Below are positions 1 to 9,530 of a stretch of 64,000 nt of DNA, piece by piece; the stretch's first letter is position 1; the number at the start of each line of letters is the position of its first letter. Source of the stretch: Paenibacillus sp. JCM 10914 (lineage in GTDB: Bacteria > Bacillota > Bacilli > Paenibacillales > Paenibacillaceae); contig NZ_BAZR01000003.1 in the NCBI RefSeq assembly GCF_001315105.1, forward strand, positions 248,001 through 312,000, in the 5' to 3' direction. The translations under genes and the position numbers were made by a program. The notes beneath the pieces were generated by a model, which saw only the letters and a list, made by a program, of their open reading frames with translations, had not been told where the DNA came from and made no database searches.

Positions 1-58
1 CTTTTAGGACATGAGGGTACGGTTTGTTTCTACGTTTGAGTGTTATAGCCGCCTGCGA

Positions 59-1411
59 TTAACCAATCGTAATTCTGCCTTCAGGATGACGATAGAGCTC
101 TTTATAACTCTTGCGGCTAAGTGCATAGGCAAGCGTCAAGGGGCCGAGCCGACCGAGAAACATCATGATGGAAATCGTGATTTTGCCGATCTCGGTAAGA
201 TCATTGGTCAATCCCATGGACAGCCCGGCAGTACCGAAGGCGGATACGGCTTCGAACAGAATGGCCAGGAATTCGCCGGATTCGGTGATGGACAGGAACA
301 TGGAGGCACCGACTAACAACAGCAGCGATAGAATCGTCAATGTGATGGAACGATACACCAAGGATTGCGATATCCGGTTGCGAAACAGCACCACGTCCTT
401 TTTGCCCTGAACCATCGTAACCACAGCGCCAATGAGTACCGCAAAGGTGGTTACTTTGATTCCGCCGCCAGTGGAGCCAGGTGCCGCACCGATGAACATC
501 AGCAGAATCATGAAGAATTGGGACGATTGCTCCAAACCCTCAATGTTGATCGTGCTGACACCGCCTGATCTTGGTGTAATCGACTGGAAGATGGATGCCA
601 TAATCTTCACAGGATAAGACAGCGGACCGAGCGTTCGCGGATTACTGTGCTCCAGCACCAGTATCATCAAGGCTCCGATGACGATTAGTAACGAGCTGAC
701 GGTCAAGACCACTTTGGAATGCAGTGATAACTTCTTGGACTTGGGATATTCCAGCAGATCAAAAATGACAATGAAGCCGATGCCGCCAAGAAATATAAGG
801 GCCATCAATACGATGTTGACAAACGGATCTGCTACGTAGGTAGCAAAGCCAGAGAAAGGGCCATGTATACGGCCGAACAGATCAAAGCCGGCATTATTGA
901 ATATGGAGATGCTCTGAAATATACCTAGATAAGCTGCCTCGGACAGTGGCATAATCGCAGAGAATCTGAACGTCAGGAGTAAGGCGCCTGTTCCTTCAAT
1001 AACGAGGGTATATACGAGAACCTTGCGAATCAAATCGACAATGCCTTGAATTTGATACTGGCCCATCGCTTCCTGCAGAATGATCCGCTCTTTGAGGGAG
1101 ATTCTGCGATTGAACATCAGAGCGATCCAGGTTGCGGAGGTCATAAACCCGAGTCCGCCCAATTGAACCAGCATGAGCATGACAATTTGTCCAAATGCCG
1201 ACCAGTGGGTACCGGTATCGACAACCGTCAAGCCGGTGACGCTGATCGCCGAGACTGCCGTGAACAGGGCGTCGATAAGCGGTGTGGAGCTGCCATCAGC
1301 CGTAGCAATCGGCAGCTTCAGCAGGATGGTACCAATTAGAGTAATGCCAGCAAATCCGAGCGCCAGAAATTTGGGAGGCGTCATTTTGCTGCGCGGTTCT
1401 TTTTTCTTCAT
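59..1411 (-). CDS. ktrB: KtrB/TrkH-type potassium uptake channel subunit
   Basis: Integral membrane K+ (or Na+/K+) translocating subunit that works with a cytoplasmic KtrA/KtrC-type gating ring. The 450-residue product has the four pore-loop repeats of the family, each with its filter glycine: SVTGLTV near residue 60, NNAGFD near 175, TPRSGGVS near 285 and FGTAGLSMG near 400. The length is normal for KtrB/KtrD of Bacillales. The ATG is preceded by an AAAGGA Shine-Dalgarno. No KtrA/KtrC gene is adjacent within the window, so it could be a KtrD-like orphan whose ring subunit lies elsewhere. The upstream gap to the divergent DMT gene is only about 80 bp, too short for a ydaO-type riboswitch. Confidence 0.9.
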   Translation of the reverse strand: MKKKEPRSKMTPPKFLALGFAGITLIGTILLKLPIATADGSSTPLIDALFTAVSAISVTGLTVVDTGTHWSAFGQIVMLMLVQLGGLGFMTSATWIALMFNRRISLKERIILQEAMGQYQIQGIVDLIRKVLVYTLVIEGTGALLLTFRFSAIMPLSEAAYLGIFQSISIFNNAGFDLFGRIHGPFSGFATYVADPFVNIVLMALIFLGGIGFIVIFDLLEYPKSKKLSLHSKVVLTVSSLLIVIGALMILVLEHSNPRTLGPLSYPVKIMASIFQSITPRSGGVSTINIEGLEQSSQFFMILLMFIGAAPGSTGGGIKVTTFAVLIGAVVTMVQGKKDVVLFRNRISQSLVYRSITLTILSLLLLVGASMFLSITESGEFLAILFEAVSAFGTAGLSMGLTNDLTEIGKITISIMMFLGRLGPLTLAYALSRKSYKELYRHPEGRITIG

Positions 1412-1491
1412 TTGTTGTTTTCCTTTATGAACATGGTTAATTTTCTTCGATTCTCTCTAATATAACACGAAAGGTGAATGATTAAATCATC

Positions 1492-2409
1492 ATGAATGCT
1501 GAGCGCGCACCTATACCTGTAGCTATTCCCTTATTTATCGGCATTATCGCAATTTCATTCTCCTCCATCTTCGTTAAATGGTCCGCGAGCCCGGTATCGA
1601 TTCAGGCCATGTACCGGCTTGTTATCACGTTCTTGTTCATGTTGCCATTCATTGTAAGGTATCGGCCTGTAATCAAGACTATTCGTCGCCATGAAGTATG
1701 GCTATTAATCTTGTCAGGAACGATGCTTGCCCTGCATTTCTTGCTCTGGATGGGATCGCTTCAGTGGACCAGCGTGGCCAGTTCGACCATTATCCTGGCT
1801 CTGCAGCCGGTGTTCGTAATGATGGGCGCTTACTTCTGGTTTAAGGAAAGAACGACACTCGCCGCAATGGGAGGGATGGCAATTGCTTTTATAGGTGTAT
1901 TTCTGCTGATCGGAAGTACCGGGCTGGACGGAGCTGAAGGCCATATGACCGGAGACCTCATGTCATTGCTCGGCACGGTAGCCGTGGCTGCCCATATGCT
2001 GCTAGGACAGATGTTATTGAGACGTTTACCTTCACTTCTGTATAGTTGGCTTGTATTTGCGGTAGCAGCCCTGATCTTAGCGCTATACAACATGATGTTG
2101 CAAATACCGTTGACGGGATATTCCGCGAGAGAATGGGGGATATTTGCCTTATTGGCTGTTATTCCGACGGTTTTTGGACATTTGTTATTTAATTGGTTGA
2201 TGAAATATGCCTCAGCTTCAACCGTATCCATGAGCGTGCTCGGAGAGCCTGTAGGTGCAAGTCTGCTCGCATTTCTGCTGCTGAATGAGTCCATGAATAG
2301 TTTGCAGGCAGCAGGAGGCGCACTGGTTATGCTAGGCCTGATCTTGTTCTTGCGTAAGGGACGATCGAAGGAACAACCGATGGATATTCAGCCTAAGGTA
2401 TCAGGTTGA
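1492..2409 (+). CDS. EamA/DMT family transporter
   Basis: Membrane exporter of the drug/metabolite superfamily. The 305-residue protein is almost entirely hydrophobic and shows the duplicated EamA architecture of about ten helices. The first half carries FSSIFVKW near residue 25, and the second half ends with the typical segment containing LGEPVGASLLAFLLLNE. The C-terminal tail is short and charged. The ATG at 1492 has only a distant AAGGTG, so initiation may be weak. It is divergent from the potassium channel gene. The substrate cannot be told from sequence. Confidence 0.9.
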   Translation: MNAERAPIPVAIPLFIGIIAISFSSIFVKWSASPVSIQAMYRLVITFLFMLPFIVRYRPVIKTIRRHEVWLLILSGTMLALHFLLWMGSLQWTSVASSTIILALQPVFVMMGAYFWFKERTTLAAMGGMAIAFIGVFLLIGSTGLDGAEGHMTGDLMSLLGTVAVAAHMLLGQMLLRRLPSLLYSWLVFAVAALILALYNMMLQIPLTGYSAREWGIFALLAVIPTVFGHLLFNWLMKYASASTVSMSVLGEPVGASLLAFLLLNESMNSLQAAGGALVMLGLILFLRKGRSKEQPMDIQPKVSG

Positions 2410-2515
2410 TCGATAATCTGACCAGGTTTAGAGTAGATATGGCTGATTCAGCATACACTGTGATCATATCGCCATGAAGTGGGTCGAGGATGGCAACAAA
2501 AAGGAGTTTCCTTGT

Positions 2516-3651
2516 ATGAGAGCAGTTACCTATCAGGGGCGTCATCGAATTCGAGTGAAAAATATGACGGACGCTGTGCTGAGACATAGTGACGATATTC
2601 TGATCCGGGTTACGACAACCGCTATTTGCGGTTCGGACCTGCACCTATACAACGGCGATCTAAGACAGCTGAAAGAAGATTATATCATCGGGCATGAGCC
2701 GATGGGGGTCGTTGTCGATAAGGGACCTGAGGTTACCCGGGTCAAAGTGGGGGATCGCGTTATTATTCCATTCGTAATCGCCTGTGGCAAATGTCTGTAC
2801 TGTCAGAATCAGATGGAGAGTCAATGCGATTATGCCAATGAAGCGAAGGAAACCGGAGGTTATTTCGGGTATAGCGATTCTTATGGTGGGTTTCAAGGGG
2901 CACAAGCCGAACTGTTGCGAGTACCCTATGGGAACTTTATGCCATTCGTGATTCCTGAGGATGCAGAGCTGGAAGATGAATCATTGTTGCTGTTATCTGA
3001 TGCTCTGCCCACTGCGTTATGGAGCGTGGAGAATGCCGGCGTAAAGCCAGGCGATACGGTGATCGTACTGGGATGCGGGCCGATTGGGTTGTTGACACAA
3101 AAGTTTGCTTGGCTCGCAGGCGCTGACCGGGTTATAGCCATAGATCATGTAGAATATCGGCTAGAACATGCCAAGCGAACCAACCGGGTAGAAACCTTCA
3201 ACTTCGGTAAAATCAATGCGTTGGAGGAGGAGGTCATCCAGCTGACCAAAGGCGGTGCGGATGTCGTCATTGATTGTGTCGGCCTGGACGCTAAACGCAG
3301 CGGGCTTGAGAAGATTGGCAGTATGCTTCAGCTCCAGGGAGGATCGTTAGGGGCGTTCCGAATGGCAACACGAATGGTGCGCAAATATGGAACGATTCAA
3401 TTAACGGGGCTATATGGGCTGTTTTATAATCAGTTCCCGCTAGGGATCTGTTTAAGCGAAACATCTCGTTGAAAATGGGGATAACGCCCGTAAGCCACTA
3501 TATTCCCCGGCTGTATAAAATGCTGAAGAAGGGTAAGTTGGATCCTTCGGATATCATCACGCACCGGATTCCCTTGGAGGAAGCTGTGCGTGGGTACGAG
3601 TTGTTCAATGAACGGAAAGAAGGCTGCATTAAAGTCATTCTGAAACCATAG
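2516..3651 (+). pseudogene. zinc-dependent alcohol dehydrogenase, frameshifted near the C terminus
   Basis: Medium-chain NAD-dependent dehydrogenase of the glutathione-independent formaldehyde dehydrogenase-like group. Seen: catalytic zinc ligands in CGSDLH (Cys about 38) and GHEPMG, the four structural zinc cysteines in CGKCLYCQNQMESQC, and the Rossmann motif LGCGPIGLLTQ. The start at 2516 has AAGGAG 9 nt upstream; an in-frame ATG at 2474 lacks a site. The frame breaks at the GGG run 3443-3445. One extra G restores FPLGDLFKRNISLKMG and joins the rest, which ends IKVILKP, giving about 378 residues. As given, the first part stops at 3472. I suspect a sequencing error rather than decay. A hairpin terminator follows at 3683. 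Confidence 0.85.
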
Positions 3652-3682
3652 ATGATCTAAAGTGTGTTGATGCTGAATGGAC

Positions 3683-3727
3683 AAGCTGTTAACCCGGAGA
3701 GAACAACCGGCGTGAACAGCTTTTTTT
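3683..3727 (+). terminator. rho-independent terminator after the dehydrogenase
   Basis: The arms AAGCTGTT and AACAGCTT enclose an inner CCGG/CCGG pair and are followed by a run of T. Confidence 0.7.
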
Positions 3728-3869
3728 GCGTTTCATCTGTATTGAATTGGTCATTTGTCAGGGGACAGGGGTCCGCTCGTATGGAGTCTCGAATGCATAT
3801 GGTGTACTAACCATTCATGTGATTTTAGAACACGAATCCAGTCTATAGGTAGAAGGAGGAGTCCAGAGG

Positions 3870-4586
3870 ATGATCCCGACGGTTACGATAGTCATACCAT
3901 TCTATAACTGTCAATATATACAGCAAGCTCTGGAAAGTGCGGTTCATCAATCATATCCAGCGGTAGAGATTATTGTGGTTGATGACGGATCCACGCAAAA
4001 TACCCACCTGATCGCACCATTCACGAACAGAATATACTACTTGGGCAAAAGTAACGGAGGTACGGCGAGCGCCTTGAATCATGGCATCTATCATGCGTCA
4101 GGGGAATATATCGCTTGGCTAAGTTCAGATGATCGTTTTACTTTGCAGAAGATTGAGCGTCAGATCGCTTTTATGCGGAGTCGAAATCTTGATGTCAGCT
4201 ACACTGGCTTTTCCATTATTGATGAGCATAACCGAGTTACACATCCATATGAAGGCATTCCGATGGCCAATCGGGCTGATCTAGCCCGTCAATTGTTATA
4301 CTCGAATCCGATTAACGGCTGTACGGTCATTGCCAAAAAAGAATTGCTGCATCAGGTTGGGCTGTTTAATTCGCAATTACCGTATACCCACGACTTTGAT
4401 ATGTGGATTCGCTTGTTAATGCATGGCGCGACGTTTGGCTTCTTACCGGATATGCTCACCATGTACCGAGTTCATTCACAGATGGGGACGGTCCGCCATA
4501 AAGCGAAGATTGCCCAGGAATATCAGATGGTCAAGAATAACTATCGCCACGTGCTGGAACATATGGCCCGGCTCACTGGCTTTTGA
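3870..4586 (+). CDS. family 2 glycosyltransferase
   Basis: GT-A fold inverting glycosyltransferase using a nucleotide-sugar donor. The 238-residue protein starts with the canonical TIVIPFYN strand, has the VDDGST donor-binding motif near residue 40, GGTASALNHG near 67 and SSDDRF near 90, which serves as the DXD-like metal site. A long AGAAGGAGGAG Shine-Dalgarno precedes the ATG. It begins a glycan cluster and is followed after 11 nt by a GT4 gene, so the two are probably co-transcribed. There are no membrane segments. The sugar and acceptor are unknown; a spore-surface or cell-surface polysaccharide is the natural guess. Confidence 0.92.
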   Translation: MIPTVTIVIPFYNCQYIQQALESAVHQSYPAVEIIVVDDGSTQNTHLIAPFTNRIYYLGKSNGGTASALNHGIYHASGEYIAWLSSDDRFTLQKIERQIAFMRSRNLDVSYTGFSIIDEHNRVTHPYEGIPMANRADLARQLLYSNPINGCTVIAKKELLHQVGLFNSQLPYTHDFDMWIRLLMHGATFGFLPDMLTMYRVHSQMGTVRHKAKIAQEYQMVKNNYRHVLEHMARLTGF

Positions 4587-4597
4587 TGGGGGATACC

Positions 4598-5825
4598 ATG
4601 AAAATACTACTGGCAACACATTGGTTAGTCCCTCATGTGGGTGGGGTCTGGAATTTTATGCAGCAGCTTGGGCAACGACTGGAGTTGCTTGGACATGAGG
4701 TTGATATGCTCGGTAATAGTCCGGATTACAGTAAAATCCATATTGTGAATAAAGGGATCTCATTATCAAAGGAAGCTTTGTTACCTATGTTTGAGGCTAA
4801 GCTTAATGCCCAAGCGGCAACAGATGAATCAGCACTTTGTGATCAAACATTATGAGCTGGAGCGTTACTGCATGGAATTGGCCGCAGCATATTTCGGGTT
4901 GGAAACGTATGATATCATCCATACGCAGGATAGCTTCTCGACCCGCTCCTTAAGCCGGGTAAAACCGAGGCGAACTCCACTGGTCTCCCATGTTCATGGA
5001 TCGATTGCACGGGAGATGATGGATCACTTTCGCAATCACCCAGAGAAGGGGGTCACAGAGGGCAGTCCGGCATGGCGGTACTTTCCTGCGCTTGAATATC
5101 ATGCAGCGATGGCATCGGATCTGACTATCGCAGCTAATCAATGGTCCAAGAACTTACTCATGACCGAATGCGGGGTTCCTGATCATCGGATCACGGTATT
5201 TCAATACGGGCTGGATCCCGCATCGTTTGATGCTAAGTACCATCAAGGGACGCAGCTGCGTCGACCGGCAGGGAAGAAAGTCATCATCTGTCCGGCGAGG
5301 CTGGTCTATCTGAAAGGTGTTCATATCTTGCTCGATGCGTTAGCCATATTGAAGCAAATGCGCAGTGACTGGGTGTGTTGGATCGTTGGAGACGGTGAAA
5401 TGCGGGGGGCGCTGGAGCAGCAGACGGTAAGAGCATCCTTGCAATACGATGTGTTCTTCCTGGGTGAGCAGAATAACGTGCCGGGATTATTGTCGCAGGC
5501 CGACATATTCGTACACACCTGCATCCAGGATAATCAGCCTTTCTCTGTCATGGAAGCCCAAATGGCCGGGCTGCCTTCCGTTGTAACGACAGCAGGGGGG
5601 TTACCGGAAATGGTGACCCACGGGCGTACCGGATTAATCTCGCCAGTAGATAATATTTACAGCACGGCTGAGCATTTGAGAGTTCTATTGGAAAAAGACG
5701 ATTATCGCGCCTTCCTGGGGCTGAACGCTCAGCGATATGCAAGGGAGCACTGGTCGATGGATCTCATGGTGGAGCGTATTCTTAACGTGTACTACGGAGC
5801 GATCGCTCAAAAATCATCGATGTAA
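4598..5825 (+). pseudogene. family 4 glycosyltransferase, frameshifted
   Basis: GT-B retaining glycosyltransferase. The N-terminal part (KILLATHWLVPHVGGV) ends out of frame at 4855. The rest runs in another frame from about 4824 to 5825 and has the donor-site signature: PARLVYLKGVHILLDAL, VGDGEMR, and FSVMEAQMAGLPSV followed by GLPEMV. Adding two G at position 4823 (ACAG to ACAGGG before ATGAATCAG) rejoins the halves and gives about 409 residues, normal for the family. The start at 4598 is chosen because GGGGGAT lies just upstream; the in-frame TTG at 4583 is less likely. The gene sits 11 nt after the GT2 gene and upstream of a 54-residue unknown gene. Confidence 0.85.
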
Positions 5826-5842
5826 GGAGCGTGTGACAACCA

Positions 5843-6007
5843 ATGAACCAGCCCACATTCACTGTAATGAGCGACTTATACAACCGTATTTTTGTCAGAC
5901 AGATATCCAATCCGGATATCCTCGTTGATTATGCGGTGTGGAATCGAATTCTGGAGTCCCTTCCGAAGGAGTATAAATTGCCTGATGAAGCTGTGACCAA
6001 CATTTAA
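5843..6007 (+). CDS. small hypothetical protein (54 aa) in glycosyltransferase operon
   Basis: A short frame starting MNQPTFTVMSDLYNR and ending at TAA, lying 17 nt after the GT4 gene with AAGGAG at 5824-5829. It is soluble, with no signal peptide and no family I recognise. The composition (aromatic and acidic residues, PDILVDYAVWNRILE) looks like a real folded peptide, and a strong hairpin terminator follows within 20 nt. It may be an accessory protein of the glycosyltransferase operon or a truncated remnant of a longer protein. Confidence 0.5.
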   Translation: MNQPTFTVMSDLYNRIFVRQISNPDILVDYAVWNRILESLPKEYKLPDEAVTNI

Positions 6008-6020
6008 CAAATACCAAATC

Positions 6021-6058
6021 GAAGCAGCGGTGCAGGAGGTTTCCTGCACCGCTGCTTC
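6021..6058. terminator. strong hairpin terminator between convergent genes
   Basis: A perfect 17-bp stem starting GAAGCAGCGG, with a 4-nt loop. The T run is poor, so it may act as a bidirectional barrier between the glycosyltransferase operon and the DUF1796 gene. Confidence 0.7.
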
Positions 6059-6097
6059 GTCTTACGCGTTATTCATGCTAAGCGTCTGTGTATGCAT

Positions 6098-6727
6098 TCA
6101 TACGAGATACATGCCTTGCAACACGAAAGTCCAGCGGAAGCGGTTACTGATCCAAATATCGCGATCTGGCATCTTGATGGCACAGACCTGATCGATATTC
6201 CAGTCCAAGATCATCTCAATCTCTTGAACGTGTGCATGATTAACAACGAGGACATGAAATGGACCAACACATATCTGCTTCAAAGAATCAACTAGCTCTT
6301 GTACTTCATCACGGTTCGAATCCGTGCGAATGAACAGAATTCTCCCCCCGCTTGCTAGGGTTGCCAGGAATCTAGCAATCCTGCGGTCATATTTTGCCTT
6401 GATATCCGGATAAGCCGGAAAATGGGGGGGAGAGTTACTGTGCATATGGAAGTCATGATTCAAAAAAAGATCATATTCTTTATCCCAGACGTTATACATT
6501 CCTTCTGCGGTCTCATTGACGGCTTGCAGATTGGGATAGACCAACATGCCTTGAAATCGGTTGCGCAGCATTCTTGAAATCTGTGGCAAGACCGGAGTAC
6601 CCATCCAATCGATGGGACCTGCAAATTTGCGCAAGCCATGCTCTCTCAGTTCAATGCCTGGCAGGCAGTTGTTTCCGAGGCTGAATATCGCATGATAGGG
6701 TCCTTTAATATCCGGCAACATTAACAT
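6098..6727 (-). CDS. DUF1796 family putative papain-like cysteine peptidase
   Basis: 209-residue cytoplasmic protein with the family signature SLGNNCLPGIELREHGLRKF near residue 16, followed by GPIDWM. The conserved Cys of NNCLP and later His residues (VVNHAHVQ near 165) are the presumed active-site residues. The biochemical activity of this family has not been firmly shown as far as I know. It is often found among glycosyltransferase genes in Bacillus and Paenibacillus, as here, where it lies on the opposite strand between two GT genes. A role in modification of surface glycoconjugates is inference. Confidence 0.8.
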   Translation of the reverse strand: MLMLPDIKGPYHAIFSLGNNCLPGIELREHGLRKFAGPIDWMGTPVLPQISRMLRNRFQGMLVYPNLQAVNETAEGMYNVWDKEYDLFLNHDFHMHSNSPPHFPAYPDIKAKYDRRIARFLATLASGGRILFIRTDSNRDEVQELVDSLKQICVGPFHVLVVNHAHVQEIEMILDWNIDQVCAIKMPDRDIWISNRFRWTFVLQGMYLV

Positions 6728-6920
6728 CGATCACCACCGAACCTTTCAGTCGAAAGAAATATTCCACGTAATATTTAATGCGTATTGGCATGCTGCGGCT
6801 TGGACCGAATGACGATGAGCCTTACAAATGGATGATTGCCCTATGGATGTGCCCTTACCGGCCTTGGATTCTTGACATACCCTGATATTAGTGAAACTGC
6901 CATAGCCAGGAGGGAAAGAC

Positions 6921-7256
6921 ATGTCCATCTTTCGTTTGGATGCCGCGGAGTACGGTCAGATCGATGCAAGATATATTCAAGCGGTTGATTTAGTGATTAC
7001 GAACGCCGGCCCGGATGAATTCGATGTATTAATACACGGCTATAGTCCGCATGGAGTTTATCACGTTGGCCTTGTTCATGTTGCGCCCGGGTTAACTTCG
7101 GTCATCCCCAATATTACGAATCATAATCAACCTTTCAGTCTATTGCTCGTTACGAATATCAATTATTCCTATACCACCTTGATTACCCTCCACGCCAAGA
7201 ATCAAGGTCAGATTGTTGCAATGTATTCACAAGCGGATTTTCAAACTTTGGAGTAA
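6921..7256 (+). CDS. hypothetical protein (111 aa), beta-rich, in glycan cluster
   Basis: A good AGGAGGG site lies 6 nt before the ATG, and the next gene (GT4) starts 16 nt downstream, so both are expressed together. The sequence has alternating hydrophobic strands (VDLVITNAGPDEFDVLIHGY, SLLLVTNINYSYTT) typical of a small beta sandwich. No signal peptide or known motif is seen. It could be a carbohydrate-binding or spore-surface accessory protein; this is a guess from context. Confidence 0.75.
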   Translation: MSIFRLDAAEYGQIDARYIQAVDLVITNAGPDEFDVLIHGYSPHGVYHVGLVHVAPGLTSVIPNITNHNQPFSLLLVTNINYSYTTLITLHAKNQGQIVAMYSQADFQTLE

Positions 7257-7271
7257 AAGGAGAGTTACGAC

Positions 7272-8333
7272 ATGAAAGTGCTGTTCGTATATTATGTACC
7301 GAGCGGTGGGGTCGAGACATTGAACAGACAGCGATGCCGTGCGCTTCGTCTTGCAGGAATCGAGGCTCATTGCTTGTACTATGCATGGGGTGCAGGCATG
7401 CAAAATGCCGCTGACTATCCGATCTATGTTACAAAAAACGATATTGAGATTAAGCATGTACTGGATCTGCATCAATATGATGTGATTGTGGTTACGACGG
7501 ATCATGCAAGCTTTGCCCGTTTTCGAATGCTTGGTTTCAAAGGCAAGATGATTCTTGAGATTCAAGGCTACGGTCCCAAGCATGTCGCCTTAGCCCAGCT
7601 TAGGGAAGCGGCTCCCTACATCAATCGATATGCTGCCGGATTATTAAATCCGAATACTCCGCATATCGCAGTCCTGTTTCAGGAGCTGTATCCGCATAAA
7701 CCGCAGTTTAATTTCAACAACTGCTTCGACAGTCAGCAATTTACCTATCAATGTCACCAACCTCCTTCGAGTCCTGTCATCGCTTGGCTTGGCAGAATTG
7801 AAGACAACAAGAACTGGCGGGAGTTTCTGCAGATCGGTCATCGATTGCGGGAGCATGTTCCGGGATTACAAATGTGGATGTTTGAGGATATCCAATTGAG
7901 CCAACCACAAGAGCGGGAGCAGTTCTATACCATGATTGAGGAACTTGAACTCTCAAGTGTATTGACGATTCGTTCCAACATTCCTAATGCCGACATGCCG
8001 TATTACTATTCCGTGATTGGTGATTCTGGCGGCTTGCTGTGCTGTACCTCTAAGGTAGAGGGAGCCCCGTATGCCGTGCTAGAGGCTATGAGCTGCCGTT
8101 GTCCGGTGCTGACCACGAATTCGGATGGTGTCTCGACTTCGGTGTATCACGATGCTACTGGTAAATTCTACGTGCTGGGTGATATTCAGCATGCCGTGAA
8201 TGAGGCTCTCGACATGATGTTTAATCATAAACAGCGTGAAATTATCCGTAACACGGCGAAGCATCATGTGGAGCAGAATTTCAATCCGCATACCTATGCG
8301 ATGAATTTTGTGGGGATGTTGCAAAATATATAA
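7272..8333 (+). CDS. family 4 glycosyltransferase
   Basis: 353-residue GT-B enzyme. It starts KVLFVYYVPSGGVETLNR, which contains the glycine-rich N-terminal loop, and the C-terminal donor half has IAWLGRIEDNKNW near 175, SKVEGAPYAVLEAMSC near 265 and PVLTTNSDGVS. The EX7E signature is present as EGAPYAVLE. No membrane helix. Cotranscribed with the 111-residue protein upstream and closed by a 20-bp stem terminator. Acceptor and sugar unknown. Confidence 0.9.
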   Translation: MKVLFVYYVPSGGVETLNRQRCRALRLAGIEAHCLYYAWGAGMQNAADYPIYVTKNDIEIKHVLDLHQYDVIVVTTDHASFARFRMLGFKGKMILEIQGYGPKHVALAQLREAAPYINRYAAGLLNPNTPHIAVLFQELYPHKPQFNFNNCFDSQQFTYQCHQPPSSPVIAWLGRIEDNKNWREFLQIGHRLREHVPGLQMWMFEDIQLSQPQEREQFYTMIEELELSSVLTIRSNIPNADMPYYYSVIGDSGGLLCCTSKVEGAPYAVLEAMSCRCPVLTTNSDGVSTSVYHDATGKFYVLGDIQHAVNEALDMMFNHKQREIIRNTAKHHVEQNFNPHTYAMNFVGMLQNI

Positions 8334-8351
8334 AATCTCGGCGTCCCCATA

Positions 8352-8396
8352 AAGAAACAGCCTTCTCTCGCGAATAGCGAGAGAAGGCTGTTTCTT
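8352..8396. terminator. bidirectional terminator
   Basis: A perfect 20-bp stem (arm starts AAGAAACAGCC) with a 5-nt loop, A-rich on one flank and T-rich on the other. It lies between a GT gene and a convergent epimerase gene and can serve both. Confidence 0.85.
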
Positions 8397-8423
8397 GTGA
8401 GACACTCTATTTGTTCATGCTTA

Positions 8424-9341
8424 TCAGACTTCACGCATCCAATGCCGATAGGTCTGCGCTACGCCTTCTTCGAGCGTGTAAGTTGGAACCCAAGGGAGTA
8501 TGCTGCGGGTCTTGCCGTTATTCAGACAGCTGTGCAGGATATCACCGTTCTTTGCAGGCATATATTCGACCATGATTTCTTCAGCATGCTCCTGACGCAC
8601 AAGTTGAACGAGGGTGTTGATTGATTGGCTTCGCCCAGTGCTAACATGCAGTACTTCTTGGTCACCGTTATGGATGGAGGCGATATTGGCTTCGACAACA
8701 TCCTTCACATAGATGAAATCGCGGGTTTGTGTGCCATCGCCAAAGATTTGAAACGAAGCTCCTTCCTGCAATTTTTTGCCGAGGATAGCTACTACACCGC
8801 CCTCGCCTTTGGCGGTTTGTTCAGGACCATACACGTTACCATATCGGAGGATGGTATAGGAGAGCCCGAACAGTCGCTGATACATCTGAATGTAACGCTC
8901 CGCGGCCCATTTGGATAAAGCATAGAATGAGATCGGGTCAACCGGATCGGACTCGGTGAGCTCAGGTTTCTCCAAGTTACCGTAAACGCCGGAGGTGGAG
9001 GCGAAGATCAATTTGCGAACACCGGTCTTGCGACAGGCTTCCAATATGTTTAAGGTGCCCATGACGTTAGCGTCAACATCCTTGCGAGGTTCTTTGATCG
9101 ATAACTGCACTTCCGCCTGGGCAGCCAAGTGAAATACAACGTCCGGCTTTAACATGGAAATGTTGGCCGAAGTTTGCGGACTGTTTATATCGGTTACATG
9201 TAAAATCGCTTCGTTGTGAAGGCGACCTGGATCTCCGGTTGTCAGGTTATCGATAACATGGACCTCGTACCCTTGATTAATGAGTCCGTTCACCAGGTGA
9301 GATCCGATGAAGCCTGCTCCGCCGGTTACAACCATCTTCAT
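8424..9341 (-). CDS. NAD-dependent sugar-nucleotide epimerase/dehydratase (GalE-like)
   Basis: Extended short-chain dehydrogenase. Seen: TGGAGFIGSHLV cofactor loop at residues 6-17, DNLTTG near 36, LAAQAEV near 72, SGVYGN near 117 and the catalytic YALSK near 140. The 305-residue length fits UDP-glucose 4-epimerase-like enzymes, which make a UDP-sugar donor for glycosyltransferases. Its position beside the three GT genes suggests it supplies their substrate, although it is transcribed convergently. The exact sugar interconverted cannot be decided; several related activities share these motifs. Confidence 0.85.
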   Translation of the reverse strand: MKMVVTGGAGFIGSHLVNGLINQGYEVHVIDNLTTGDPGRLHNEAILHVTDINSPQTSANISMLKPDVVFHLAAQAEVQLSIKEPRKDVDANVMGTLNILEACRKTGVRKLIFASTSGVYGNLEKPELTESDPVDPISFYALSKWAAERYIQMYQRLFGLSYTILRYGNVYGPEQTAKGEGGVVAILGKKLQEGASFQIFGDGTQTRDFIYVKDVVEANIASIHNGDQEVLHVSTGRSQSINTLVQLVRQEHAEEIMVEYMPAKNGDILHSCLNNGKTRSILPWVPTYTLEEGVAQTYRHWMREV

Positions 9342-9476
9342 GAGCTAACCCTCCAGCCTTTTGATTGGGATGCTCTATCTTACGTCATGAAGGAGTCTCA
9401 TGCGTTGGACAGTTGACCCGGATGGCAAGGAATGGGCGTCAGGTTTTTCGCTGGAATAGATTGAGTAATCCAATCC

Positions 9477-9485
9477 TGTTATAAT
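9477..9485 (+). promoter_or_regulatory. extended -10 promoter of the LTA synthase-like gene
   Basis: TGTTATAAT is a perfect -10 with a TG extension, about 45 nt before the ATG. The -35 region is poor, as is common for extended -10 promoters. Confidence 0.5.
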
Positions 9486-9530
9486 GAGGTTTGCGATACC
9501 AAGACATTTTACAAAAAGAGGGAATGAAGG

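Noticed and set aside
1412-1491. Possible c-di-AMP (ydaO-type) riboswitch upstream of the potassium channel gene
   Set aside because: The 80-nt gap is too short and shows no conserved motif.
4423-4698. Short plus-strand frame overlapping GT2 and GT4
   Set aside because: Overlaps two known genes in another frame with no site; the real structure is the GT4 gene with a frameshift.
5737-5928. 63-codon frame at the end of the GT4 gene
   Set aside because: Out of frame with GT4 and overlaps the better supported 54-residue frame at 5843.
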